In this document: positions 44,429 through 52,568 of the stretch, piece by piece
How positions within the stretch are numbered: position 1 is the stretch's first letter
Layout of the letters: each line of letters opens with the position of its first letter
From: Cognataquiflexum rubidum
Lineage (GTDB): Bacteria; Bacteroidota; Bacteroidia; Cytophagales; Cyclobacteriaceae
DNA: 64,000 nucleotides
Reading direction: 5' to 3'
Assembly (NCBI RefSeq): GCF_022538115.1
Contig: NZ_JAKZAL010000021.1
Location: 1-64,000 of the forward strand
Translations under genes and position numbers: made by a program
The notes under the pieces: model-generated
What the model was told of the DNA's origin: nothing
What the model saw: only the letters and a program-made list of their open reading frames with translations
Databases searched by the model: none

Positions 44429-44505
44429 TGGAGTTAAAGATTATTTGGTCAGAGTTTGCCGAATCAGTAAATGACGAAGCTTTATATCTTCTAAATGCCC
44501 TATAA
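44428..44505 (+). pseudogene. Remnant of a RelE/ParE-type toxin gene
   Basis: Begins MELKIIWSEFAES exactly like the intact toxin at 46701, then diverges after 13 residues and stops at codon 26. The ATG overlaps the antitoxin remnant stop by one base, as in the intact pair. Confidence 0.82.
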
Positions 44506-44596
44506 GAAAGAAGATTACCAAAAAAATCACCCTATCAAAGAACAGTTAGTTTTTGAATAGTTTTTATTTTGATAACTTTTGAGTTAACTTTGAAGC

Positions 44597-44944
44597 ATGG
44601 ATTCTCAAAGGCAGATCATTTTTTTCGAGCATTATTTCATCGACTTCTATTTGGAACAGACTGAAAAAGTTTAGGAAAAAATTGAATATGTCTTTAAGAT
44701 TTTGAGAACTGTCCGAACAGTACCGAAAAAATTCCTAGATCATATGACAGGAACAGATGGACTTTATGAGATACGAATTGAATTTGAAAGCAATATTTAC
44801 AGAATTTTTTGCTGTTTTGACAAAGGGAACTTAGTAGTCTTATTTAACGGTTTTCAGAAGAAGTCCCAGAAAACACCAAAAAAGGAAATTGAAATGGCAT
44901 TAAAACTAAAAGATGAATATTTTAATTCAAAAGCAAAAAAATAA
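44597..44944 (+). pseudogene. HigB/Gp49-like toxin gene interrupted by an amber codon
   Basis: Reads in one frame from the ATG at 44597 to the TAA at 44942, except for TAG at 44672-44674 (codon 26), where a CAG or AAG would fit. After it come FKILRTVRTVPKKFLDHMTGTDGLYEIR and FESNIYRIFCCFDKGNLVVLFNGFQKK, the conserved blocks of the phage-derived Gp49-like/HigB toxin family (quoted as two short segments). A restart is possible only at ATG 44744 or later, which would lose the N-terminal third. The following antitoxin gene is intact. Confidence 0.82.
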
Positions 44945-45249
44945 TGAAAACTGAAAATATTAGAAATGTCAGAAATTTTGACGAGTTGCTGGATGTCAAA
45001 TACGGGAAAATTGGATCTGAAAAAAGAGATAATTTTGAAGAAAAAGCACAATATTTTGTGATCAGCGAAATGCTGAAAGATGCTAGAAAAGAGGCAAATA
45101 TGACTCAGGAACAACTTGCCCAAAAAGTCGGTACAAAAAAAAGCTACATTTCCAGACTTGAAAACGGAAAATGTGACATCCAACTTTCTACACTTTATAG
45201 AATTTTTGAATTTGGACTTGGAAAGCGGGTAAATATTATGTTTGGTTAA
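44944..45249 (+). CDS. HigA-like antitoxin, XRE family
   Basis: 101 residues. A helix-turn-helix at about 57-85 (MTQEQLAQKVGTKKSYISRL, then ENGKCDIQLSTL) follows an N-terminal helix region. Its ATG shares one base with the stop of the toxin gene (TAATG), the toxin-first order of HigBA. Binds the toxin and its own promoter in known systems. Confidence 0.85.
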   Translation: MKTENIRNVRNFDELLDVKYGKIGSEKRDNFEEKAQYFVISEMLKDARKEANMTQEQLAQKVGTKKSYISRLENGKCDIQLSTLYRIFEFGLGKRVNIMFG

Positions 45250-45319
45250 AGCGAGATTCACCGGGTTTTTTTATTGCTTCATTTTTTAATGAAATCCTCC
45301 GTACCCAAACTTGTTGATG

Positions 45320-45394
45320 GTATTATCCCTTGGATATGTTTTCCCCGACAAAAATTCTAAAATTTATAGACTTACTTTGAATACTACTTTCTGA
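45320..45394 (+). pseudogene. Stray copy of a GNAT 3' end
   Basis: Encodes LGYVFPDKNSKIYRLTL before a stop; the intact GNAT at 43841 has NGYVFPDKNSKIYKLTK. No start and no upstream domain are present. Confidence 0.8.
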
Positions 45395-45404
45395 CCAAAG
45401 TAGA

Positions 45405-45438
45405 CATCAAGTTGGAGGGTTTGGCGGATTTTATTTGA
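45405..45438. repeat. Third copy of the murF 3' end
   Basis: 29 of 34 bases equal 42498-42531 and it still reads IKLEGLADFI then stop. It lies 10 bp after the GNAT remnant and 100 bp before the beta-lactamase gene. Confidence 0.78.
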
Positions 45439-45541
45439 AATGGAGAAAAGTACTATGGGATTTTCTCTATCGATATTTTTCGGGAAAGGAAAACAAGGAT
45501 AAGCACACAAGATTAACCAAGAAAAAACCACTACTGAACCA

Positions 45542-46333
45542 ATGAAAGCCATCATTAAGAGCCTTTTTGTAATTGTAATTTCTCTGACGGCGGTAAATTG
45601 TTTTGCGCAAGGGCAAGATGCCTTCAGTCCTAAAGAAGTATACAAATCCAATGATTTGATTATCATCCAAGTTGCCCCGAATTCTTTTGTGCATACCTCA
45701 TTTTTGCAGACAAATGATTTTGGAAACGTTCCCTGCAACGGTCTGATTTTCAGAAATAGCAATGAAACGATCATTTTTGACACACCCACTAATAATAAAA
45801 GCTCCGAAGAATTGATCAGATGGGTCAATCAGGAGCTGAATTGTAAGATAAACGCCATCATTCCAACCCATTTCCATAATGATTGTCTTGCGGGGCTTCA
45901 GGCATTTAATGACCACAACATCCCGTCTTACGCACATGTGAAAACAATAGCACTTGCCAAGGAAAATGATTTTGTCATCCCCCAAAATGGTTTCAGGGAT
46001 TCACTTGTCTTAAAGGTAGGGGATGAAATTATCATGGCCCGGTTTTTTGGAGAAGGACATACTAGAGACAATATCGTGGGATATTTTCCAAGTGAAAAAG
46101 TGCTTTTTGGAGGTTGCTTGATAAAAGAAATGAACGCAAACAAAGGATTCTTGGGAGATGCGAATGTGGAGATTTGGTCCGCTACTGTGGAGGATATTAA
46201 AAAAAGATTCCCTGATGTAGAAATTGTTGTTCCGGGACACGGAAATCACGGCGACAGCAGCTTGCTTGATTATACCATCAATTTGTTCAAGACGAGACAT
46301 TTTGGTGATAAAAAAATTAGCGGACTCAATTGA
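45542..46333 (+). CDS. Subclass B1 metallo-beta-lactamase
   Basis: 263 residues with a signal peptide (1-23, ending CFAQ). All zinc ligands of subclass B1 are present: His110, His112 and Asp114 in THFHNDCLAG, His173 in GEGHTRDN, Cys192 in FGGCLIK and His233 in VPGHGNHG. The substrate-binding lysine is Lys195. FGNVPCNGLIF and NGFRDSL also match the CcrA/BlaB-like branch. One deviation: the position of the usual Asn233 (standard B1 numbering) holds Phe203 in KGFLGDAN, with one residue fewer in the loop. Expected to hydrolyse beta-lactams, including carbapenems, in the periplasm. The reading frame is intact, but the surroundings are rearranged. Confidence 0.9.
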   Translation: MKAIIKSLFVIVISLTAVNCFAQGQDAFSPKEVYKSNDLIIIQVAPNSFVHTSFLQTNDFGNVPCNGLIFRNSNETIIFDTPTNNKSSEELIRWVNQELNCKINAIIPTHFHNDCLAGLQAFNDHNIPSYAHVKTIALAKENDFVIPQNGFRDSLVLKVGDEIIMARFFGEGHTRDNIVGYFPSEKVLFGGCLIKEMNANKGFLGDANVEIWSATVEDIKKRFPDVEIVVPGHGNHGDSSLLDYTINLFKTRHFGDKKISGLN

Positions 46334-46467
46334 TTTGGTAAAAGCTATTTGTTCAATTCGGGGGTAGAGGTTTAGAAGCCTAATCCAAATCAAGATGGGA
46401 AAATCAATAGCTAAGAGAAAAAGACCGCTCTTGATAATTTTGTATATTTGATAAAAAGCAGGAAAAC

Positions 46468-46701
46468 ATGAATTTAGAAACCAGAAAACTTGAATTTGTT
46501 CAAGAGTTTTTGAAACTGCAAAGCGAAGAGGTCATTTCCAAACTCGAAAAGTTATTGAAAAGCGAAAGAAACTCTTCTATTGATTATAAGTCTGAACCAA
46601 TGAGTAAAGAGGAACTAAACAGCCGGATTGATCAATCGGAATCTGACTTCGATAAGGGCCGATTTAAAAGTAGCTCCGAACTTTTATCCAAATACAAATA
46701 A
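46468..46701 (+). CDS. Antitoxin of a RelE/ParE-type module
   Basis: 77 residues, helical and charged: LETRKLEFVQEFLKLQSEEVI (partial) at the N-terminus, and SKEELNSRIDQSESDF in the toxin-binding half. The stop shares one base with the toxin ATG (TAATG). The C-terminal half is duplicated as the remnant at 44318. Confidence 0.82.
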   Translation: MNLETRKLEFVQEFLKLQSEEVISKLEKLLKSERNSSIDYKSEPMSKEELNSRIDQSESDFDKGRFKSSSELLSKYK

Positions 46702-47018
46702 TGGAGTTGAAGATTATTTGGTCGGAATTCGCAGAATCCCAGCTTGATGAAATTTATCATTTTTACGAAAAGGAAGTAAGTCCCGAATTCGCCAACAAGT
46801 TTGTGAATGAAATAATCAACGAACCCAATAAGTTGGTAAATTCACCATTCATTGGCCAAGAAGAAGATATGCTTCGAGGTAGAAAAATTCAATATCGATA
46901 TTTGGTCTACAAAAGTTATAAGTTGATATACTCCGTTGATTTAGAAAACAAGTATATCAAAATTGCAGATGTTTTTGACACGCGTCAGAATCCCCCTAAA
47001 ATTAAACGATCAATGTAA
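46701..47018 (+). CDS. RelE/ParE superfamily toxin
   Basis: 105 residues. WSEFAESQLDEIYHFYEKE at the start, LVNSPFIGQEEDML in the middle and YRYLVYKSYKLIYSVD plus ADVFDTRQNPPKI at the end fit the compact beta-sheet RelE/ParE fold. Whether it cleaves mRNA or blocks gyrase is not decidable. Forms a complete module with the preceding gene. The 280 bp that follow show only a short open frame without family character. Confidence 0.86.
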   Translation: MELKIIWSEFAESQLDEIYHFYEKEVSPEFANKFVNEIINEPNKLVNSPFIGQEEDMLRGRKIQYRYLVYKSYKLIYSVDLENKYIKIADVFDTRQNPPKIKRSM

Positions 47019-47298
47019 TACAAGTTCCCTGTCGGTTTCGGAAGTCGGCCTCGGTAGATTTCATTGTTTTTTTTAGATTTTCCCTTGGGTGTAGTCAAAT
47101 TGTGGACATGATGAATTTGCAATACCACTCTTTTATCAATACAAATTTGCACTTTGAAATAATAGCCAATTCCAAACTGAAAAGAAACTCCGGGAATAAT
47201 GAATTACAACGCCTTGCAACAATGCTTTTCCACACCCAGAAAGAGGTCGATTGATGGAGATTTTGCTCCCTTAACGAAAACATTTCCGACCCTTTAAA

Positions 47299-47688
47299 CT
47301 AGGCAACCACGCAAGGGATAGGGGCTTCCTGAGTCAAGATACAAACCCAACGGGAATTTTCTATTCTGAATATATTGGTTACCCACACTTCAATATCGAA
47401 TGGTACATTGAGATATTCACCAATATTTTTACCTTTTGAAATGACGATGACAATGTTTTCAAAATTTTTCACTTGTAAAACTTCTTTCCTCATTTTGGAA
47501 TGTACCAGCTTTCCTTCTTTCATTAATTTTAAAAAGTCTGTTTTGCTTATAATCCCAAAACTTGGTTCTACAATACTCCAACCGTTGGAAAGAAGTTCTT
47601 CTAGTTTTTCACAATCATTATTCACATAAGCATCATTTAATTTGTCTTCAATTAATTGAAAATTAAATACTAACTGGGTGGGTTTCAT
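47299..47688 (-). CDS. NTF2-like (DUF4440-type) small protein
   Basis: 129 residues from the ATG at 47688; an earlier start would add 14 unconserved residues. IEDKLNDAYVNNDCEKLEELLSNGW and ISKTDFLKLMKEGKL, with late beta strands FDIEVWVTNIFRIENSRWVC, fit the cone-shaped SnoaL/NTF2-like fold (partial quotes). Such proteins bind small ligands or act as polyketide-like isomerases; the role here is unknown. Lies downstream of pstB on the same strand with 120 bp between. Confidence 0.65.
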   Translation of the reverse strand: MKPTQLVFNFQLIEDKLNDAYVNNDCEKLEELLSNGWSIVEPSFGIISKTDFLKLMKEGKLVHSKMRKEVLQVKNFENIVIVISKGKNIGEYLNVPFDIEVWVTNIFRIENSRWVCILTQEAPIPCVVA

Positions 47689-47808
47689 AAACACTATATC
47701 TGAGAATAACTTGTTTGATTGGGATTTCAATTGAAGGTTTTATGGTAAGGAAAACAGAAATTTTAATATTGTTTTTATGATAATGGGACATAACTCCATA
47801 TTTTATTT

Positions 47809-48564
47809 TTATCCAAAATACCCTCCGATATAACGTTGGGTCAATTCATTATTAGGATGCTTAAATATCGTGTCTGAGGTATCATATTCAATTAATTCAC
47901 CGAGATACATAAATGCCACTTTGTTTGATATTCTTTGTGCCTGTTGCATATTGTGTGTCACAATTACAATCGTAAAATCTTCCTTCAGTTTTAAAATTAA
48001 CTCCTCAATTTTCTTTGTGCTAATTGGGTCAAGTGCGGAACAAGGTTCATCCATGAGGATAACTTCCGGTCTTAAAACAACAGTTCGTGCGATGCAGAGT
48101 CGTTGCTGCTGTCCACCGGACAATTTTACAGCAGGTTTTTTCATTTCATCCTTCACTTCATCCCATAAAAAACTTTCCCTCAAGGCCGCTTCTATCAAAT
48201 TTGGTATGTCCTGTTTAGGATAATTATGGATATTCAATGCATAGGAAAGATTTTCATAAATGCTTTTCGGTAATGGATTTGGCTTTTGAAAAACCATGCC
48301 TATCCTCTTTCTGATGTCAGTTACAGAATTTTTTCTCCCATATAAATCCAATTCATCCAAAAACAATTTCCCTTCAATCCTTGCATCAGGGGACAAATCG
48401 TGCATGCGGTTAAAACTACGGAGCAAAGTAGATTTTCCGCAACCGGAAGGACCGATGAGGGAGGTCACTTGGTTCTTTGGAAATTCAATGTTTATATTTT
48501 TCAGGATTTGCTTTTGCCCAAAATATAAATTTAGGTTTTCAGCCCTCAGTTTAATTCCGTCCAT
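47809..48564 (-). CDS. pstB: Phosphate ABC transporter ATP-binding protein
   Basis: 251 residues. Walker A GPSGCGKST at 38-46, signature LSGGQQQR and Walker B VILMDEPCSALDP. Energises phosphate uptake through PstC and PstA. Last gene of the pstSCAB operon; phoU, which often follows, is absent. Confidence 0.97.
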   Translation of the reverse strand: MDGIKLRAENLNLYFGQKQILKNINIEFPKNQVTSLIGPSGCGKSTLLRSFNRMHDLSPDARIEGKLFLDELDLYGRKNSVTDIRKRIGMVFQKPNPLPKSIYENLSYALNIHNYPKQDIPNLIEAALRESFLWDEVKDEMKKPAVKLSGGQQQRLCIARTVVLRPEVILMDEPCSALDPISTKKIEELILKLKEDFTIVIVTHNMQQAQRISNKVAFMYLGELIEYDTSDTIFKHPNNELTQRYIGGYFG

Positions 48565-48566
48565 AA

Positions 48567-49418
48567 TTAATCTTGTGTCCTGTTTTTAAATCTCACATAA
48601 AAAGCAATGATGTTCAATAAAAACACCAATAAAATCAGAACCGATGCTGTAGCATATGCCAAAGGCCTTACTTGTTCAATTTCATTGTGCTGCGTGGAAA
48701 GCATATATAAATGATACGGCAATGCCATAAATTCCTGGTTTGGAGAAGCACTGATTCCATTGATGAAAAAAGCTACCCCTGTAAATAATATCGGAGCAGT
48801 TTCTCCCGCAGCCCTGGAAAGCGTTAATATCACTCCTGTCAATATTCCGGGCAAGGCTTTTGGCAATACCACGTCCTTGATTGTTTCGAACTGTGTCACA
48901 CCCAGGGCCAATGCAGCTTCCCTCAAACTATTAGGGATTCTTTTTAATGCTTCCTCCGTAGTGGTTATGATATAGGGCAATGAGAGCAATCCCAAAGTAA
49001 GTCCCGCAGATAATATGGAAGTACCAAAATTCAAAGCCTGTACAAACAACGCCAAGCCAAACAATCCATAGATGATGGAAGGAACGCCTGCCAAATTTCG
49101 GATCGAAGCCCGGATGACATTGGTGAGGGTGTTTGGTCTTGCATATTCGTTAAGGTAGATCGCACAGGCTACTCCAAAAGGTACTGAAAATAAAGTAGTG
49201 ATAAAGGTGAGCAATACTGTTCCAATGATGGCAGGCAAAATTCCACCTTGGGTCATTCCATTTGTGGGGAATGAGGACACAAAATTCCAAGACAAACTTG
49301 GAAATCCTTTGGAAAAAATATCCCACAGAATAATTCCCAAAAACAATACCACAATCAAAGTGCTCCCACCAAGGACAAGCCCTGAGAATAAACCGATAAT
49401 CCTTTTCTTTTCCATCAC
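48567..49418 (-). CDS. pstA: Phosphate ABC transporter permease PstA
   Basis: 283 residues with six membrane segments. The EAA loop is EAALALGVTQFETIKDVVLPKALPG (partial), preceded by TTEEALKRIPNSLREA. Overlaps pstC by 4 bp and is 2 bp from pstB. Confidence 0.95.
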   Translation of the reverse strand: MMEKKRIIGLFSGLVLGGSTLIVVLFLGIILWDIFSKGFPSLSWNFVSSFPTNGMTQGGILPAIIGTVLLTFITTLFSVPFGVACAIYLNEYARPNTLTNVIRASIRNLAGVPSIIYGLFGLALFVQALNFGTSILSAGLTLGLLSLPYIITTTEEALKRIPNSLREAALALGVTQFETIKDVVLPKALPGILTGVILTLSRAAGETAPILFTGVAFFINGISASPNQEFMALPYHLYMLSTQHNEIEQVRPLAYATASVLILLVFLLNIIAFYVRFKNRTQD

Positions 49419-50293
49419 GAATGAAATTTTCTTAAACGGTTTGCAAAAAACTCACCAGTGAAATTGACCGCAAGGGTAATCAAAAACAAGATAGCGGCAA
49501 TCGCAAACAACGAATAGTAATGGGTAGTTTGATAGGGCACTTCCCCCATTTCAATAGCAATCGTGGCTGTGATGGTTCTTACAGAATCTAAAAACCCTTT
49601 TGGTATTGCTGCAGAATTTCCCGTGGCCATGAGTACCGTCATGGTTTCACCCAAGGCCCTTCCTAATCCCAACATGACTGCAGCAATTAATCCCGGAAAA
49701 GCAGCCGGAATCGTAACCTTAAATAGTGTTTCCCATTTGTTTGCGCCCAAAGCCAAAGATGCTTCCCTATGGGATTTTGGTACCGCGTTTATGGCATCTT
49801 CGCTGATCGTCACGATAGTTGGTAAAGCCATCACCGCTAAGAGGATGGAGCCATTTAAAGCGTTCAGTCCATTTTGAATTCCAAAAATTTGTGCCAATCC
49901 AGGACCTACCAGGACAATCCCCAAAAAACCAATTGCCACTGAAGGGATTGCTGCAAGCATTTCAATAATTGGCTTTAGCACTATCTGCAATTTTTTGGGT
50001 GCCATTTCTGATAAATAGGCTGCGGAGAAAATCCCCAACGGAACAGCAATCAACATTGAACCTAAGGCAACCCAAAATGTGCTTACCAACAAAGGAAATA
50101 TGCTGTAATGATTTTCGGGATCCCATTGGGAACCCGTAAAGAAATCTAGGGGTGGTACATTTAAAAAAAACAATATGCTATTTGCGAATAGCATAAAAAA
50201 AATGCCCCCTAACAAAGTTATCGTCAGGAGTCCTGCTCCCTTAAAAGCAAATTTCAAAAGGCTGTCAATCTGCTCTCTCTTTACAGTATTCAT
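49415..50293 (-). CDS. pstC: Phosphate ABC transporter permease PstC
   Basis: 292 residues, six membrane segments. EAA-type loop EASLALGANKWETLFKVTIP and SEDAINAVPKSHREA. Overlaps pstS and pstA by 4 bp each (ATGA), so the operon is translationally coupled. Confidence 0.95.
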   Translation of the reverse strand: MNTVKREQIDSLLKFAFKGAGLLTITLLGGIFFMLFANSILFFLNVPPLDFFTGSQWDPENHYSIFPLLVSTFWVALGSMLIAVPLGIFSAAYLSEMAPKKLQIVLKPIIEMLAAIPSVAIGFLGIVLVGPGLAQIFGIQNGLNALNGSILLAVMALPTIVTISEDAINAVPKSHREASLALGANKWETLFKVTIPAAFPGLIAAVMLGLGRALGETMTVLMATGNSAAIPKGFLDSVRTITATIAIEMGEVPYQTTHYYSLFAIAAILFLITLAVNFTGEFFANRLRKFHS

Positions 50294-51120
50294 CTTAAAT
50301 CTACCGGATAATAACCCGATTGTTGAATGATTTTTGCTCCTGTTTTTGATTGTTCAAATTCAAGAAATGGCTTAATCTTTTGATAATCAACTTTTCTATA
50401 ATACTGAAATAACGGTCGCTGAAAAAAATATTCACCTGAGGCGATTGCTTCTACATCCAAAGGTGAGATGGCGGTTGATCCCCCATGATAAACAGGCAGG
50501 ATTTTCAATCCTTTAGAATTTCCGTCCAGAACATACCCGGCACTGACATATCCAAAACCCGAAGCATCCACCTTCAGGGCTTCTATGATTTGTGCATTTC
50601 CATTCATTTGCATGGCATGAGGGGAAAAATTAATTTTTAAAATTTCTTTTACATAATCATAAGTTCCGGAATTACTCTGTCTGCCATAGATAGTAATCGG
50701 CATATTTAATCCTGTTAGAGAGGACCAATTTTGGAATTCACCGGTCAATATTTTAGAAATAGTTTCGGTGCTGATAGAATCTAAAGATGATTTTTCCGAA
50801 ACCACGAAAGCGATGGCATCTTGGGCAAACACAAAAGAATCTATCTCAATCTTCCTGTTTTCAAACAATTCAAGTTCTGAATATTTTATGCTTCTTGAAG
50901 AGTTGGCTATATCAGCATTCCCATTGAGCAAAGAGGCTATCCCTAACCCTGAACCTCCACCGGAAACTGAGACCAATAATCCTGAATTTTCAAAATAGTA
51001 TTGTTCAGCTAACAAGACAGCAAGATTAACCTCTGTATCTGACCCCTTTATCTTAATGGTGCCGTTATCAGAAGAACATCCAAAAAAAGAAATGAGTAGT
51101 AATAGAAGGAAAAATCTCAT
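50290..51120 (-). CDS. pstS: Phosphate-binding lipoprotein PstS
   Basis: 276 residues. Lipobox FFGC with lipidated Cys15. Phosphate-binding segments KGSDTEVNL, GGGSGLGIASLLNG, and SGTYDYVKEIL correspond to the PstS loops that hold the anion. High-affinity phosphate capture in the periplasm. First gene of pstSCAB, divergent from the PhoD-like gene; the 345-bp gap holds matching motifs at 51161 and 51351. Confidence 0.9.
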   Translation of the reverse strand: MRFFLLLLLISFFGCSSDNGTIKIKGSDTEVNLAVLLAEQYYFENSGLLVSVSGGGSGLGIASLLNGNADIANSSRSIKYSELELFENRKIEIDSFVFAQDAIAFVVSEKSSLDSISTETISKILTGEFQNWSSLTGLNMPITIYGRQSNSGTYDYVKEILKINFSPHAMQMNGNAQIIEALKVDASGFGYVSAGYVLDGNSKGLKILPVYHGGSTAISPLDVEAIASGEYFFQRPLFQYYRKVDYQKIKPFLEFEQSKTGAKIIQQSGYYPVDLR

Positions 51121-51160
51121 CTATAAATTTACTTACCTGATACTTTGTTATCCCATTTTT

Positions 51161-51180
51161 GATATTATCTTACGGTTAAG
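51161..51180. promoter_or_regulatory. Candidate phosphate-control motif, copy 1 (pstS side)
   Basis: GATATTATCTTACGGTTAAG, 40 bp from the pstS start. 17 of 20 bases equal copy 2 at 51351-51370, and both are preceded by GTTAT and CATT. Confidence 0.5.
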
Positions 51181-51350
51181 CCTGCGACTTTCTAAGCAAC
51201 ATAAACACAATACAGAGGATTGCCATTAAAATATAGAAAGTTTGGGAATTTTAACTCATACTACTTCCAAAAACACAAGACCCATAAAAGCACTTTACGA
51301 AGATCCTACGTCAAATGACAATACATGGATATTCCTTAGTTATGCATTCC

Positions 51351-51370
51351 GATATTATCTTATTTTTAAG
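51351..51370. promoter_or_regulatory. Candidate phosphate-control motif, copy 2 (phosphatase side)
   Basis: GATATTATCTTATTTTTAAG, followed by TTAAG units 11 bp apart (51366 and 51377), the spacing of direct-repeat Pho boxes. Lies just upstream of the promoter at 51407. Binding by a PhoB-type regulator is an inference. Confidence 0.5.
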
Positions 51371-51406
51371 TGAATATTAAGTTAAAATCTCATGTTAACA
51401 TTTAAC

Positions 51407-51436
51407 ATTGAAACTGAAGACTAGGAATTAATTTTG
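51407..51436 (+). promoter_or_regulatory. Complete Bacteroidota promoter for the PhoD-like gene
   Basis: ATTG (51407-51410), an 18-bp spacer and TAATTTTG (51429-51436), 29 bp before the ATG. Confidence 0.7.
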
Positions 51437-51465
51437 AACCAAGTAATCAAACTGTATCAAACAAA

Positions 51466-52512
51466 ATGAATAAATATCTTCCAATCAGAGATTTGGCGGT
51501 TCTCTTGAGCCTTTTCTTGGTTTTTTCTTGTTCCCCCTACCAAGTTAATCAGGGATCTTCAGACGAACAGGCAGTTTCAATTCAAACCATCGCATTCGGA
51601 TCCTGCAACCGTCAGAATGTTGAACAGCCTCTTTGGAATCCTATCATAGCAAACAAACCCGACCTTTGGATTTGGCTGGGAGACAACATTTATGGAGATA
51701 CTGATTCTATGGCTGTATTGAAAGCGAAGTATAATTTACAAAATGCCCACCCTGAGTACCAGAAACTCAAAACCAATACACCCATCATTGGGATCTGGGA
51801 TGACCATGATTATGGAAGAAATGACGCAGGCAAAGGATATCCTTACCGGAAAGAAAGCCGTGATTTGATGTTTGACTTTTTAGACATCCCGCAAGAAAGC
51901 CCTTTGAGACAAAAAGAAGGTGCTTACGGGTCTTACGAATTTGGCACAGATGACAAAAAAATAAAAGTCATTTTGTTGGATGCGAGATATTTTCGTGACA
52001 CTCTCGCAAAACAAGGCAAAGATTATATACAAAATGATACCGGTACTATACTGGGAGAGGAGCAGTGGAATTGGTTAGCCGAAGAACTTAAAAATAATAG
52101 TGCAAAAATAACTCTAATCGGTTCGGGCATACAGATATTATCAGCAGAACACCCCTATGAGAAATGGGCTAATTTTCCTAAAGAAAGAGAAAGGCTTTTG
52201 AAGCTTTTGGAAACATATAAAGTGACGGGTGCCATCCTATTAAGCGGCGACAGGCATATTGCCGAAATAAGCAAAACCGATATTCCCGGTATCTCTCATC
52301 CTGTATATGATGTGACTTCGAGTGGATTGACCCACACTTGGAAAGAATACAAATTTGAACCCAACACCTACCGAGTGGGTGATTTAATAGCCAAGCTGAA
52401 TTTTGGATTGATTCATTTAGACTGGCAAAAGGACGGAGTAAAAGTAGATCTAGAAATCAGGGGAGAAGCTGACTCTCTATATTTGAAAGAATCATTTTTG
52501 AGAAAATTCTAA
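51466..52512 (+). CDS. PhoD-like alkaline phosphatase lipoprotein
   Basis: 348 residues. Lipoprotein signal with lipidated Cys22 (VFSC). Metallophosphatase motifs in order: AFGSCNRQ (43-50), WLGDNIYGD (70-78), WDDHDYGRND (111-120) and LSGDRHIAE near 254-262. PhoD-family enzymes are phosphomonoesterases or diesterases using Fe/Ca. Divergent from the pst operon, so likely induced with it under phosphate limitation to release phosphate at the cell surface. Confidence 0.88.
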   Translation: MNKYLPIRDLAVLLSLFLVFSCSPYQVNQGSSDEQAVSIQTIAFGSCNRQNVEQPLWNPIIANKPDLWIWLGDNIYGDTDSMAVLKAKYNLQNAHPEYQKLKTNTPIIGIWDDHDYGRNDAGKGYPYRKESRDLMFDFLDIPQESPLRQKEGAYGSYEFGTDDKKIKVILLDARYFRDTLAKQGKDYIQNDTGTILGEEQWNWLAEELKNNSAKITLIGSGIQILSAEHPYEKWANFPKERERLLKLLETYKVTGAILLSGDRHIAEISKTDIPGISHPVYDVTSSGLTHTWKEYKFEPNTYRVGDLIAKLNFGLIHLDWQKDGVKVDLEIRGEADSLYLKESFLRKF

Positions 52513-52568
52513 AAATCGAATCCTAACTAAAAAAATTAACCAACTCCCATTTTTATCTTTTTCTTTTT

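Noticed and set aside
42498..47018. A complete mobile element behind murF
   Set aside because: No integrase, transposase, relaxase or terminal inverted repeats could be found, so only an accessory island is claimed.
47095..47283. Small minus-strand frame of 62 codons and a 50-codon plus-strand frame in the same stretch
   Set aside because: Neither resembles a family or has a promoter, and the plus-strand frame has low-complexity ends; possibly debris of the island.
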